A stretch of DNA of 64,000 nt from Muriicola soli (GCF_004139715.1 NZ_CP035544.1:1364001-1428000); one strand, 5' to 3'. Shown: positions 16,749 to 26,629, numbered from the stretch's first letter. Made by a program: numbers and translations. Notes: generated by a model from the letters alone, not told the origin.

Positions 16749-18941
16749 ATGGATACCAACCCTTCACAACTAAAGAAATTCGGCACTTTCGGAGGTGTAT
16801 TTACCCCTACCCTTCTTACGATCCTCGGGGTAATCATGTATTTAAGGCTTGGGTGGGTAATTGGCAACGCCGGCCTGCTGGGCGCCTGGCTTATCATCCT
16901 GATATCTTTTGCCATTACCCTCTGTACTGCCCTTTCCATGTCGGCCATTACCACCAACATCCGAATCGGGGCGGGAGGAGCATATGCCATAGTATCTCAG
17001 GCTCTCGGACTTGAAGTTGGTGGAAGTCTGGGGATTCCTCGTTACGTCTCCCAGGGTCTTGCCGTAACCATGTACATCTTCGGTTTTCGAGAAGGTTGGC
17101 TGGGTATATTTCCAGACCACAATCCCTTCCTTGTAGACGTCCTGGTTTTTGCTATCCTTTTTGGGATCGCCTATGTAAGTGCCAACCTGGCCATCAAAAC
17201 ACAATACATCATTATGGGAATCATAGTGCTTTCCTTTATTTCAATTATTTGGGCGGCCTATGAGGGATCCATGTTCCAAACCAATGAAGAGGTCCTCCGT
17301 TTTGGTTCTTTTCAGGGATCAGCAGAGAATGATTTTAGCGGAAGTGATTTTTGGATTGTTTTTGCCGTTTTTTTTCCGGCTGCCACTGGTATAATGGCCG
17401 GTGCTAACATGTCCGGGGAACTAAAAAACCCTAAAAAAAGTATTCCGGTGGGTACTTTGTGGGCCATTGGGGTAAGCTTTGTGATTTACATGGCTTTGGC
17501 CTATTGGCTGGCAAGAAGCGCCAGTGAAGCCGAACTGGTTTCAGATTATTACGTAATAGTTGAAAAAGCAGCCTTCGGCCCATTGATCCTCGCGGGAATC
17601 CTCGGTGCCACATTTTCTTCTGCCCTGGCATCCATTGTGGGTTCTTCAAGGATCTTATTTGCCATGGGCGAACACAAGGTCCTGCCCTACTCCAAGTTTA
17701 TCGCGGGACAAAGTGCCAATGGCCAGCCCAGGAATGCCATGATCATTACCGGCATCCTCATCTTTGCCACCATGTTACTGCGCAATTTAAACGCTGTGGC
17801 CCCTTTGGTTACCCTTTTCTTTTTAATCACCTATGCCATGATCAATATTGTGGTCATTATTGAACAAAATCTTGGGCTTATCAGTTACCGGCCTGTTTTC
17901 AAGATCCATCGATGGGTTCCATGGATAGGTTTGATTACTTCTGTTTTTGCCATGTTTATCATCAATCCCTCAGTGAGCCTTCTCTCGGTATTGATCGTAT
18001 TTATAGTCTACTGGTATCTGTCTCGTCAAAACCTGGAAACGCCTTTTGAAGATGTGAGATCAGGCCTTTTCGTCTCCTTTGCAGAGTGGGCCGCGAAACA
18101 TACCTGGGGGATGAAAAAAATGCAGCAGCGGGCATGGAAACCCAACCTAATGGTCCCGGTACGAGATATCAATGGAGTTAAAGGTATTTTTGAATTTCTC
18201 AGGAATATTGCCAAACCCACGGGCTCCATAAAATTATTGGGAATTGAACCCTATTCTGAAAAAAGTACCCTGGCCAGGCAGCTGGCACACCTTTCCGAAT
18301 CATTTATAGGTAAAGGAGTGTTCTCATCCTGGACGGTCATCCACACGGCAGAATTTACAAAAGGGATCAACTACGCGAGTCAGGCATTGCAAGGAGCCTT
18401 TTTTAGGCCCAATGTTATTTTTCTCAACTTACAGGAACACGACGATTATGAAAAAGAAGTAAGGCCCATCATCAAAGAATCTATTCGACTTGAAACGGGG
18501 GTATTGCTTTACGTAGCCCACCCAACAGCTCTGTTGGGCGAACGAAATATGATCAATGTCTGGCTCAGTGACCGCCAAAACAACTGGAGTTTAGGCTGGG
18601 ATATTGGCAACCTCGATCTTTCGCTGCTGATTGCCTACAAACTCAAAACCAACTGGAATGCGCGGATACGATTGATCACGGTGATCAGCGATCCCAAGGA
18701 GGAAGAGAATGCGAGAAACTTTCTGAATTCCCTGATCAATCTGGCCCGACTACCGCTGACCATAACAGAGGTTTTTGTCGGCGACTTTAAAAATATCGCA
18801 GAGAACGCCCCATCCGCTGATTTGAATATTTTTGGTATGGAGGAAAACCTGAGTTTCCACTTCGTAAAAGAAATGGTGTATAAGACCAATAGCTCCTGCC
18901 TCTTTGTAAAAGACTCAGGACATGAAAGTATTTTGGCCTAG
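16749..18941 (+). CDS. SLC12-type (cation-chloride cotransporter-like) permease
   Basis: The 730-residue protein opens with the conserved family segment FGGVFTPTLLTILGVIMYLR and has about twelve hydrophobic helices over residues 10-430. A cytoplasmic C-terminal region of some 290 residues follows, resembling that of cation-chloride cotransporters (PNVIFLNLQEHDDYEKE). GAGGAYAIVSQALGLEVGG matches the APC-fold substrate site. In animals these carriers move Na, K and Cl; bacterial members are hardly tested and may carry amino acids. It is transcribed alone, away from its neighbours. Confidence 0.85.
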   Translation: MDTNPSQLKKFGTFGGVFTPTLLTILGVIMYLRLGWVIGNAGLLGAWLIILISFAITLCTALSMSAITTNIRIGAGGAYAIVSQALGLEVGGSLGIPRYVSQGLAVTMYIFGFREGWLGIFPDHNPFLVDVLVFAILFGIAYVSANLAIKTQYIIMGIIVLSFISIIWAAYEGSMFQTNEEVLRFGSFQGSAENDFSGSDFWIVFAVFFPAATGIMAGANMSGELKNPKKSIPVGTLWAIGVSFVIYMALAYWLARSASEAELVSDYYVIVEKAAFGPLILAGILGATFSSALASIVGSSRILFAMGEHKVLPYSKFIAGQSANGQPRNAMIITGILIFATMLLRNLNAVAPLVTLFFLITYAMINIVVIIEQNLGLISYRPVFKIHRWVPWIGLITSVFAMFIINPSVSLLSVLIVFIVYWYLSRQNLETPFEDVRSGLFVSFAEWAAKHTWGMKKMQQRAWKPNLMVPVRDINGVKGIFEFLRNIAKPTGSIKLLGIEPYSEKSTLARQLAHLSESFIGKGVFSSWTVIHTAEFTKGINYASQALQGAFFRPNVIFLNLQEHDDYEKEVRPIIKESIRLETGVLLYVAHPTALLGERNMINVWLSDRQNNWSLGWDIGNLDLSLLIAYKLKTNWNARIRLITVISDPKEEENARNFLNSLINLARLPLTITEVFVGDFKNIAENAPSADLNIFGMEENLSFHFVKEMVYKTNSSCLFVKDSGHESILA

Positions 18942-18985
18942 ATCCGGGTAGAGTATTCTTATAAGATTTTATTTAACTATTTTCC

Positions 18986-20387
18986 TCAGACCATCGCCTT
19001 TGCAGGCACTATATTTTGGTTTACCCTAAAAAGGTTTCCGCTGTCGTATTTTGCCTTGATTTTTTGTAAGCGATCGTAGTTATGTTTATAACTGGCTTTT
19101 ACCCTGGCCTGCCCTTCGTCATTCATCATAAAATTTGAATACGCCCCTCCTGAGGAATGGGGATGCAATCCTTCCCAATAATCCTTGCACCATTTAGTGA
19201 TCTTTTCTGCATTCCTGGGGTCGGGATCCACTCCAACTATAACCCCTGAATATTTAGCGTCCCTGTATGCCCAGGGCGTATCTTCTGCCCCTACTCTTGC
19301 AGCGGCTCCTGTGATTGGGTAAAGGTGCATTTGTGAAAGGGGTGTCGGTATTTGCGAGCTAAATTTTAAATGCTGGGCGCCCATATCTCCATTAAGGTCA
19401 TGGAAAAAATCCCCCTCCAATACCACTGATGCCCGGGAGGCAATAAGCCATCAAACATGGTTTGTATTGCCGGATATGGCATTTCTCCCACATGCTGAAA
19501 TATTGGGTTCATTTCTGTAATGGGTTTAAAAATTTCTTCCGCTTTTGAGGCATCCCCAGTATAGCACCAAACTACCCCGCAGAATTTTTTTAGGTGCAAG
19601 GATTCCGGAAACGGAGGTCCGGGAATAACCATTGTAGCAAAAAATCCATTCAGGTCTTCAGGTGCCGATTCAATAAACGATTGGTACCAGGCCATAATTT
19701 CCGGGGTTTTTTCAACAGGCCAGAGTGTTGGTCCACCATATACGGTTTTAAGCGGATGTGCCTGAAACTTGAACGAGGTAACTACTCCGAAGTTTCCCCC
19801 TCCGCCACGGATAGCCCAATATAAATCCTGATACTGATCTTTATTTACTGTGACAAAAGATCCATCGGCCAAAACCATATCTGCTTCCAAAAGATTATCG
19901 ATGGTAAGTCCGAATTTACGGGATAAATGACCTACGCCACCCCCGAGGGTTAATCCGCCTACTCCCGTTGTGGAAATAATCCCGGCAGGTACAGCCAGGC
20001 CAAATGGATGGGTAGCGTGATCTACTTCTCCCCATAGGTTTCCACCCCCACACGAACCGTGTTATCAGAAGTATCCACTCGGACAAATTTGATCCCGGAA
20101 AGGTCAATGACCAGGCCATCGTTACACAAACCCAATCCACCCCCGTTATGGCCTCCTCCCCGGACGGCGAGTAAAATGTCATTTTCCCTGGCAAAATTGA
20201 CGGAGGCAATTACATCCGCTACATCAACACACATCACGAACATACCCGGGGACTTCTTAATCATCCCATTGTAAATTTTACAGGTTTCTTCGTACTCTTT
20301 ATCTGAGGGGAATATAGTCCTGCCCCTTAGTTTTGCAGAAAATTCTGAAATTCTGTCTTCTTTGAGGTTTTTAATCGTATTGCTCAT
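18986..20387 (-). pseudogene. FAD-linked (BBE-type) oxidoreductase, interrupted by two frameshifts
   Basis: Three frames add up to one 467-residue berberine-bridge-like oxidase. The N-terminus has the FAD domain with AVRGGGHNGGGLG, whose His is the usual flavin attachment site. The middle has GLTLGGGVGHLSRKFGLTID, and the end has the BBE motif YDSGNLFRVNQNI. The first break is at the five-base run 20045-20049 and the second at 19411-19415; one extra G (coding strand) cures each. In the mended frame the second flavin-linking Cys of bicovalent members is replaced (VGGGNLWGEV), so monocovalent FAD is likely. Both breaks look like sequencing undercalls. Substrates in this family are sugars or alkaloid-like compounds and cannot be told here. 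Confidence 0.82.
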
Positions 20388-20499
20388 TGCTATTTGGTTT
20401 GGTTATAATCAAAACTACGTTAATACCGTTCCCGGGGCCTCCATTATTCAATCAAAAACTTGCATTTTTCATGCAAATTGAAAAAATATCAGGGCAGGT

Positions 20500-21600
20500 T
20501 TATACTAATTGGGCGTATTTAGAAGGTAAGATCCCGTATTTGTCACGGAAGCATTTCGCAAAATATCCGGCACTGTTAAAGCCCGTTTCAAAGGCAATTT
20601 CAGAGATGTTGCCCTGTTGCTTGTGTATCAGTTCCAGAGCTTTGTGTAGTCGGTACTCCCTCATAAAGACACTTGGAGCTTTACCACTTAATTTCTTAAG
20701 CTTTCGATAAATCTGGGAGACGCTGTTTCCCAAGGCTCTGCTCATCTCTGTGAGGTTAAACCTGGAAGAGTTCCAGTGTAATTCACAAAATTCGACTAAT
20801 CGAAGTAAAAATTGCTCTTCCCTTGGTTTGAGAACTCTTATGGAATTAGTGTCAATTACAGCGTTCCTATTCTCATTTTCGTATATGGCTTTGACGGAAG
20901 AGGTAATGATGATTTCATCCTTCATCAGTTCACACATTTGTGTGGCCAGGAACACGGCTTCAGAAAAAATCCCTTCCTTATCAGTTACGGGCATACCGGG
21001 GCAAATTCCGATCTTTAACCTTTTGTGTTCTGAATCAATTTTAGGATAGCTGTATTTGAATTTTGTCTGGATCTTTAACGCGCATAGTACAGCGTTGGAT
21101 ACAGATCTGAAGGACACGAGATAGGATTTATCATTTTCCCTAACGATACTTCCTTCGTGTTTTTCGAACGCTTTTGTCGCGCTTTGATGGAATTTTTGGG
21201 TAAAAATTGAAAGCTGTTTGCCTTCGAGTCTGTTGATAAAATTGGATGCCTCCAAAACCATGATCACCCGAAAAGCAGGGTCGTCAATGATCAGAAGGTC
21301 ATCATTTTCCCCTTTTTTAGGATCTTCGATTCGCCCCAGAAAAGACTCAACAAGATGTTCATCCACCTCAATAATCTGGTGGGGAAATTCACCATGGGCG
21401 TGGTTGTGCATTTCCTGAATGGCTTCTTTGTTTGGTGCTTCAATTAAGCAGAAGGCAGTATGCCTCTCACTATCACACCAATAGGTCATCCCTTTACATC
21501 CATACAAATGCTGAACCTTGAGGTCTTCCTGATGCATTTTAGCTACATGCTCCGGCTTGATCTCATCGGGAATATCATGACGATCCATATAAATGGGCAT
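20500..21600 (-). CDS. DUF4242 / cyclase-like / AraC-HTH fusion regulator
   Basis: Three parts are visible in 366 residues. Residues 1 to about 90 match DUF4242 (MPIYMDRHDIPDEI, YGCKGMTYWC). Residues about 105-265 follow the class III nucleotidyl cyclase pattern (HEGSIVRENDKSYLVSF, LKIGICPGMPVTDKEGIFSE), but the metal-binding Asp positions are gone (RVIMVLEASNF replaces the FADxxGF motif). The last 80 residues are an AraC helix-turn-helix (ISEIAFETGFNSAGYFAKCF). It should be a DNA-binding regulator with a non-catalytic ligand domain. I use the ATG at 21600; a TTG at 21606 is also in frame. It lies downstream of the adenylyl cyclase on the same strand. Confidence 0.8.
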   Translation of the reverse strand: MPIYMDRHDIPDEIKPEHVAKMHQEDLKVQHLYGCKGMTYWCDSERHTAFCLIEAPNKEAIQEMHNHAHGEFPHQIIEVDEHLVESFLGRIEDPKKGENDDLLIIDDPAFRVIMVLEASNFINRLEGKQLSIFTQKFHQSATKAFEKHEGSIVRENDKSYLVSFRSVSNAVLCALKIQTKFKYSYPKIDSEHKRLKIGICPGMPVTDKEGIFSEAVFLATQMCELMKDEIIITSSVKAIYENENRNAVIDTNSIRVLKPREEQFLLRLVEFCELHWNSSRFNLTEMSRALGNSVSQIYRKLKKLSGKAPSVFMREYRLHKALELIHKQQGNISEIAFETGFNSAGYFAKCFRDKYGILPSKYAQLV

Positions 21601-21659
21601 ACGCAACTAATTTTCTTTAAGATAGCGAATTCTGTTGATCTTGTCTTATCAAAACTCCT

Positions 21660-23530
21660 TTAACCTTTATATTCATCCCTCTCCATTCCACTTAAAACAG
21701 CAGGCCTGTTTTCCTTCCGTTTACCACTTACGTAATACAGTTTCATTGTACCCTTGTTTCTCACCTCAAACTCTCCCCGGTACTCACAGTCAAATTCGCC
21801 CCTGATCAGTTGGTAGGTAGAATCGCTGATCGTGATTTTACCCCCCTCAGACATTCGTTCCATTCTGGCAGCCACATTTACAGTGTCCCCCATATGTCAT
21901 AGGAGAACTTATCGTGGCCTACTACCCCGGCAACTACAGGACCTGTATTTATCCCAACCCTCATATCAAAAACAGGTGTTCCCTTCTTTTGTTTTGTTTT
22001 CATTTCCTCAACAAAGGCAATACATTCAAATGCCGCATTCACCATTCTGTTAGCGTGATCTTCCAGCGGTTCAGGCAAACCACCGGCACACATGTACGAA
22101 TCCCCTATGGTCTTAATTTTTTCAAGTCCGTATTTTTCTATGATGTCATCAAAGGCATTAAAATAGAGCCCAATAGTGTTCACCAGCAATTCAGGATCAG
22201 TTTGTTCTGAATGTTGAGTGAATGAAATGAAATCGGTAAACAGCACGGTAACCGATTCGAATTTTTTCGCCTTAACCATTCCGAATTCCTTGAGTTCATT
22301 TGCCGTTTTCTCAGGAAGGATATTCAGAAGCAACTTATCGGAGCGGTCTTTCTCCTCTGCAATGACTGCATTGGTCTTTTTGATGTAGATATTTCGTCGG
22401 TACAGGCCAAAAGCCAGCAAAACTATAAGAAATAAAGCAACAGCGGTGGCGATAACAATTAACCTTTGTGTTTTCAGTCTTTGGTTAAGGAGGTCTTCTT
22501 CTATCTTATTTCTGGCCATTGCATTATTATTCATTTCCTGCACTTCACTGATATTTTGTACACTATCCCTATAAATGATATGATTTCTATAGTATTTGAG
22601 AGCAGCTGAGGAATATCCGGTTTTCTCAAACAGCTCAGAAAGCTTTAAATAGGCCGAACTTATTTCTGCTTTGAGGCCGTAATTCTGAGCCATTTTCAGT
22701 GCCCTAAGCGAAGAGTTGAAAGCAGAATCCCAATCATTATTTGCGGCATAGATCTCAGACATACCTGTGAGGTATGTAGATACAGCACGATAATTGCCAA
22801 TCTCTTCTAATTTGGATATAGCCTTTCCAATATATGATTCTGCCTTTTCATATTGCCCTTTTTGAGCGTATGCTAGCCCTTTATTTCCTGTATTGTAGGC
22901 TAGGTAAGTCTGATTTCCTAATTTCTCAAATATGAGGCCCGAACGAGCGAAAAGCAGGAGTGCAGAATCCGGTTGTTGCCATGTGAGATATACATCACCC
23001 AGGTTTTCCATGGAGATGGCGTAATAAGTCTCATCTACATTTTTCAGGATATCCAGAGCATTGGAATAGTACTCTATGAGGTTCTGTCTGTTATCCATAC
23101 CCGCATAGACTCCTGCAATTGCAATGTATACTTTAGCAAGTTCCTTCTTGTTTCCTATAGTAGTAATCTTGTCTACAGCCTTAAAATAGCTGTTGAGTGA
23201 TTCACTTAGTTCGCCCTTGGTTTCATAGGCATTACCCTGTTGAAGATATGCCCTGTAGATCCCCATGGCAGAGTCTAATTCCACCGCTTTTTTGAGCAGA
23301 ATTTCACAGTATTCTAGGGATTGATCAGGATCCGGACTTTTAGCGGCTATATCACTTAATATTTTTATAAGGTCCTCATCTTCGTAATAACCAGATTCGT
23401 AAAGCAGAACCAAACTATCGGAAATGATCTGATTTTGTGAAAAACCTATCTGACAGAGAAAAAAGACCAGCCAAAAAGAAAAGCATATCCTGGCCCTGGA
23501 GCAAAAGGAAAATATTTGTTCTTGCCTCAT
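21660..23530 (-). pseudogene. TPR-containing class III adenylyl cyclase, interrupted by one frameshift
   Basis: The mended product has 623 residues. It has a signal or anchor segment (FWLVFFLCQIGFSQ), a tetratricopeptide array over about residues 60-330, one transmembrane helix (LIVIATAVALFLIVLLAFGLY) and a cytoplasmic class III cyclase domain. Both metal Asp are present (VLFTDFISFTQ, KTIGDSYM), as are the adenine-selecting Lys (EKIKTIGD) and Asp (SYDIWG) and the Asn/Arg pair (GDTVNVAARM). The break is at the five-base run 21887-21891, inside SYDIWGDTVN; one more G restores it. A periplasmic TPR sensor controlling cAMP synthesis is inferred. If the break were real the enzyme would lose its last catalytic residues. 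Confidence 0.85.
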
Positions 23531-23549
23531 GACTGATTTCTTTTGAGTT

Positions 23550-23993
23550 TTAGTCTCCTACCCTAATTCTGGAAGTGATCTGGTGTACCCTACCGGCTTT
23601 ACCTATTCGGAATTTGAGTTCATAGATATAATATTCCTTACCTCCCCTAATGACTGTCGCTTCCGTATCCGCAGTTCCGCTAAGCAGATTTTTGCTAAAT
23701 ATTCTCGGTCCCCTGATGTATTGCAAACTTGTTATAAGTATAGGAACATCAGGTTCTGTAAGCGACATTGCGTCCCAGCGTATGTGATCTCCAACCTGGG
23801 CAAAAAAGGTAAAGGGATCCTCCTCTCCTGAGTCTAGTACTTTAGTGTTCTCGCCTGTCGACCATTGAATTGTATTTTCAGGAGAAGCATTTTTAGTATC
23901 AATAAGAATACTGATCTTATGTTCTTCCTGGGCTGTGACTAAACCGAAATAGAAAAATATAAGAAATCCAAAATAGACTTTGAAAGATCTCAT
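23550..23993 (-). CDS. Secreted protein, related to its upstream neighbour
   Basis: The 147-residue product has a signal peptide (FGLVTAQ) and a single beta-rich domain. It matches the 24071-24550 product in layout: a GDHIRWDAMS segment facing GTKIKWQGIT, ILITSLQYIRG facing VRILKIQYKSG, and EYYIYELKFRIG facing GYYVYQIKFRPK, both ending IRV. They are therefore paralogues. No family name is known to me. It is 19 bases upstream of the cyclase gene and probably cotranscribed with it. Confidence 0.65.
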   Translation of the reverse strand: MRSFKVYFGFLIFFYFGLVTAQEEHKISILIDTKNASPENTIQWSTGENTKVLDSGEEDPFTFFAQVGDHIRWDAMSLTEPDVPILITSLQYIRGPRIFSKNLLSGTADTEATVIRGGKEYYIYELKFRIGKAGRVHQITSRIRVGD

Positions 23994-24070
23994 AAGGAAT
24001 TAACCGGTTAAAATTCATTTACTATAAACTGACTTAATAGTTTCTCGGAAAATTGTAAAATTCGCAGCGC

Positions 24071-24550
24071 CTATTCTACTCTGATCTTCGGGTCGAGAAA
24101 AAATCGCTTTTTCCCTTTCGGCCTGAATTTGATCTGATACACGTAATAGCCTTCACCGGTGCTGCGCTTTGTCGTTTTTCTCACCCTTTTACCAAACAAA
24201 CACCGGCGTATATTTTTATCGTTGAAAGTATCTACCCCACTTTTATATTGAATTTTCAATATCCTGACGTTCTCACCAGTAGTGGTTATCCCCTGCCATT
24301 TGATCTTGGTTCCTTTGTCAACCGTCACGGTAAAATCCTTAGGGTCCATTTTGTATATCACCTCGGTGGCACCGGGATCAATCTCAAAAAAGGACAACCC
24401 CTTGGGATCATTTGGTTCGTCGCCTAATTCAGAAGGGTCTACAATCAGGGTTATCACGACGGTTTTAGCTTTGGACTGCCCAAAGGACAGAACAGAAAAC
24501 AAAAGCATTAAGACAAAACACAATACGGATTTAAAGTGGTGCGTTTTCAT
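24071..24550 (-). CDS. Secreted protein, paralogue of the next gene
   Basis: The 159-residue product has a signal peptide (MLLFSVLSFGQ), a beta-rich domain and a basic C-terminal half (CLFGKRVRKTTKRSTGEG). It aligns along its length with the 23550-23993 product. It is the first gene of a run that continues through the second paralogue, the adenylyl cyclase and the AraC fusion, all on the minus strand. A role as a secreted ligand or sensor partner is speculation from position. Confidence 0.6.
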   Translation of the reverse strand: MKTHHFKSVLCFVLMLLFSVLSFGQSKAKTVVITLIVDPSELGDEPNDPKGLSFFEIDPGATEVIYKMDPKDFTVTVDKGTKIKWQGITTTGENVRILKIQYKSGVDTFNDKNIRRCLFGKRVRKTTKRSTGEGYYVYQIKFRPKGKKRFFLDPKIRVE

Positions 24551-24605
24551 GAGTTAGGTTTTTAGGTTGGTGGTTACACGGCGCAAAAAATTATGCCGAG
24601 CTATA

Positions 24606-24625
24606 CAAGATAATAAATTATCTTG
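24606..24625. promoter_or_regulatory. 20-base palindrome upstream of the secreted-protein/cyclase run
   Basis: CAAGATAAT and its exact reverse complement ATTATCTTG are separated by two A residues. It lies 56 bases upstream of the start at 24550, in an otherwise AT-rich 269-base gap. The size and symmetry suit a dimeric regulator such as a MarR, TetR or Crp-like protein; which one is unknown. Confidence 0.45.
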
Positions 24626-24819
24626 ATAATTTCAGGGGCCAACCACCCTAAGGACTTAGCTATTCAATAACTTAGTCAATTACATGTAGACTTTTGCAGA
24701 AGAGGATAAAAAAAAAATCTGACACTAAGGCGTGGAGTTGAAGTAATCAAAAGTTAGCATAGGTAAGTTTTACCTCCCGCGAAGTACTGACTACCTTATT
24801 ACTGAAATTTCCAAAGAAA

Positions 24820-25275
24820 TCAGACTAATTTAACACGGACGGCATTCATGCCCTTCATGCCTTTTTCCAGTTCAAAGGAAACGGAGTCGCTTTCTGCGAT
24901 CTCATCTATGAGGCCACTGACATGGGTGAAGTATTTTTCCTGGGTTTCGGAGTCTATTATAAAGCCAAATCCTTTAGAATTATCGTAAAAAGAGACTTTT
25001 CCTTTGCGAATTGGATCGAATGGTTCCTCATCCCCCTCTTCTTTTTTCGGAATTCCCAGAACGATGTCTTCTGCTTCAATTTCAACCTTTTGAGAGGGGT
25101 CTGGTGGGCTGTCTACGAGATTGCCGTTATGGTCTACGTAGGCTAAAGGAATTCCCTGAGGATTTTCTTTAGCGGCCAGTTTTCTGGCTTCTTTTTTCTT
25201 TCTTTTCTCCTCTTGTTTTTTAAGGCGTTTTTTTTCTCTTTCCCCTTTACTATAGGTCTGCTGCGATCTTGCCAT
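24820..25275 (-). CDS. Cold-shock-domain protein with basic N-terminal arm
   Basis: The 151-residue protein has a long Lys/Arg/Glu-rich helix (residues about 1-45, MARSQQTYSKGEREKKRLKK) and an acidic linker. The C-terminal cold-shock domain reads KGKVSFYDNSKGFGFIIDSE, followed by YFTHVSGL. The nucleic-acid-binding aromatics of RNP1 (KGFGFI) and RNP2-like (YFTHV) are present. It is likely an RNA-binding protein. I chose the ATG at 25275 (MARSQQ) because such proteins usually begin that way; an in-frame start at 25323 would add 16 residues. Confidence 0.85.
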   Translation of the reverse strand: MARSQQTYSKGEREKKRLKKQEEKRKKKEARKLAAKENPQGIPLAYVDHNGNLVDSPPDPSQKVEIEAEDIVLGIPKKEEGDEEPFDPIRKGKVSFYDNSKGFGFIIDSETQEKYFTHVSGLIDEIAESDSVSFELEKGMKGMNAVRVKLV

Positions 25276-25635
25276 TCTTGATTTTAAGTGTTTAAAGGTA
25301 ATAAGTCTCCTTTCAACATACAAGGAATTGTGCTGCTTTCCAAATTTGGGGAATAAAAAAGAGCGCTCCCGGCGCCCTTTTTAATTGGTTTGGTTGGTTA
25401 TGTTCTTTGTTTCACCCAAATTTATCGCAGGAGGGGAAACAGAAAACCTAACTTCTTTCGCGGAAAGCCCTGGTTGTAATAGAGCCCTTCCCTTAATTCT
25501 GGAACCAAAAGAAAGGAATAAGTTGATTTTAGAAGTGTTCTTACTGACGAGTGTATCAAATTTCTGTCCGAAGGACCCTATTTAATTATCCGATGAGAAC
25601 TTGAAAAGTGGATAAGGCCATATCCGGGTATTTTC
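25276..25635. other. Gap with one terminator and no supported gene
   Basis: The 360 bases between the SDR gene and the cold-shock gene hold a terminator-like hairpin at 25357-25382 and presumably the cold-shock gene's promoter and leader. A 66-codon plus-strand frame starting at 25385 has no family likeness or ribosome-binding site and was not accepted. Confidence 0.5.
25357..25382. terminator. Bidirectional terminator hairpin
   Basis: AAAAGAGCGC pairs with GCGCCCTTTT around a five-base loop, with one A-C mismatch. A and T runs flank the stem, so it can act on both strands. On the minus strand it would stop transcription coming from the SDR gene before the cold-shock gene. Confidence 0.6.
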
Positions 25636-26391
25636 TTAATGGATATAGCTCCCGGCATTCACATCGATAGTAGTACCCGTAGCATGATCCATTGCCCCGG
25701 TACAGATAAATCCGGCCAGCGGAGCAATATCGGAGACTTCGGTAAGTTTGTTTAAGGCAATTTCACCCAGTACCCTGGTTTCCCCGTGTTCGCGAATAAA
25801 TTGTTCAGCCATCTCAGTCCTCGTAAAGCCGGGCGCAATCACAAAGGCTTTGATATTGTCTTTCCCAAACGATCGTGCCACACTACGGGCCAGAGATGTG
25901 AGGCCTCCCTTGGAAGCCGCATATGCGAGGTACTCTTCTGTTTCGCCCCTGAAGGCGGCCCTGCTCCCGATATAAAGAAGTCTTCCAGCCTTTTGATGCT
26001 TGAAGTAATCAAGACTTATTTTGGTTAATAACCCTACAGAATCCAGATTTACAGCCAGGGTTTTTCTCCATGTGGTATACCAATCATTGACTTCCATTTC
26101 AATGGGATGTGAAATAAATACTCCTGCATTTAGAATCACGGTGTCTAGTCTTCCCAAAAAATCCAGGGTTTCCTTAAAAAGTTGTGGTACGCTGTCACTA
26201 TCCGCAAGATCAGCCTGAAGTGCTCGCGCATGATCTTCCCCGTATTTGGTGACCAGCGACTCAGCGGCTTCTTTTCCGGAATGGTAATGGACCCCTACCC
26301 TGGCTCCATTCATAAGAAGGTATTCTGCAATGGCGAAGCCTATCCCCTTAGAGGCACCGGTAACTAAAATGTTCTGTCCTTTTAAGTTCAT
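25636..26391 (-). CDS. Short-chain dehydrogenase/reductase (SDR)
   Basis: The 251-residue Rossmann enzyme shows the classical SDR motifs: TGASKGIG for cofactor binding near residues 11-18, LNAGVF in the middle (the NNAG position), the catalytic Tyr and Lys in YAASKGG, and VIAPGFTRTEM. The Ser of the triad falls in YIGSRAAF. After the first strand the sequence RVGVHYHSGKEA suggests NADP. It resembles FabG-like 3-oxoacyl reductases, but the substrate is unknown. It stands alone on the minus strand. Confidence 0.85.
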   Translation of the reverse strand: MNLKGQNILVTGASKGIGFAIAEYLLMNGARVGVHYHSGKEAAESLVTKYGEDHARALQADLADSDSVPQLFKETLDFLGRLDTVILNAGVFISHPIEMEVNDWYTTWRKTLAVNLDSVGLLTKISLDYFKHQKAGRLLYIGSRAAFRGETEEYLAYAASKGGLTSLARSVARSFGKDNIKAFVIAPGFTRTEMAEQFIREHGETRVLGEIALNKLTEVSDIAPLAGFICTGAMDHATGTTIDVNAGSYIH

Positions 26392-26582
26392 ATCTGAAAT
26401 TTTAACCTCATCAATTTAGACTATCAAAATACCCAATAAAAATGAAATCCGGTGATTTTCTTCTCCCTACATGATAGCCATAGCATCGGTAAGAAGTCTT
26501 ACTACTTTATTAGACCACAATCTCTAACGAAGATGTCATCAGATCTAATATTAATTGAAATTATTCGTAAAATTAATACAAT

Positions 26583-26608
26583 AAAAAAAGCGGGGTTGTC
26601 GCCCCGCT
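26583..26608 (-). terminator. Terminator after the DUF4382 gene
   Basis: On the minus strand the stem AGCGGGG / CCCCGCT with a six-base loop is followed by a run of seven T. It begins 21 bases after the stop at 26630, so it ends the DUF4382 transcript. Confidence 0.8.
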
Positions 26609-26629
26609 CTTCTTATATTTTTTGTCAAT

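Noticed and set aside
25385-25585. A 66-codon plus-strand frame right after the terminator at 25357-25382.
   Set aside because: No ribosome-binding site, no family likeness, and composition like non-coding DNA.
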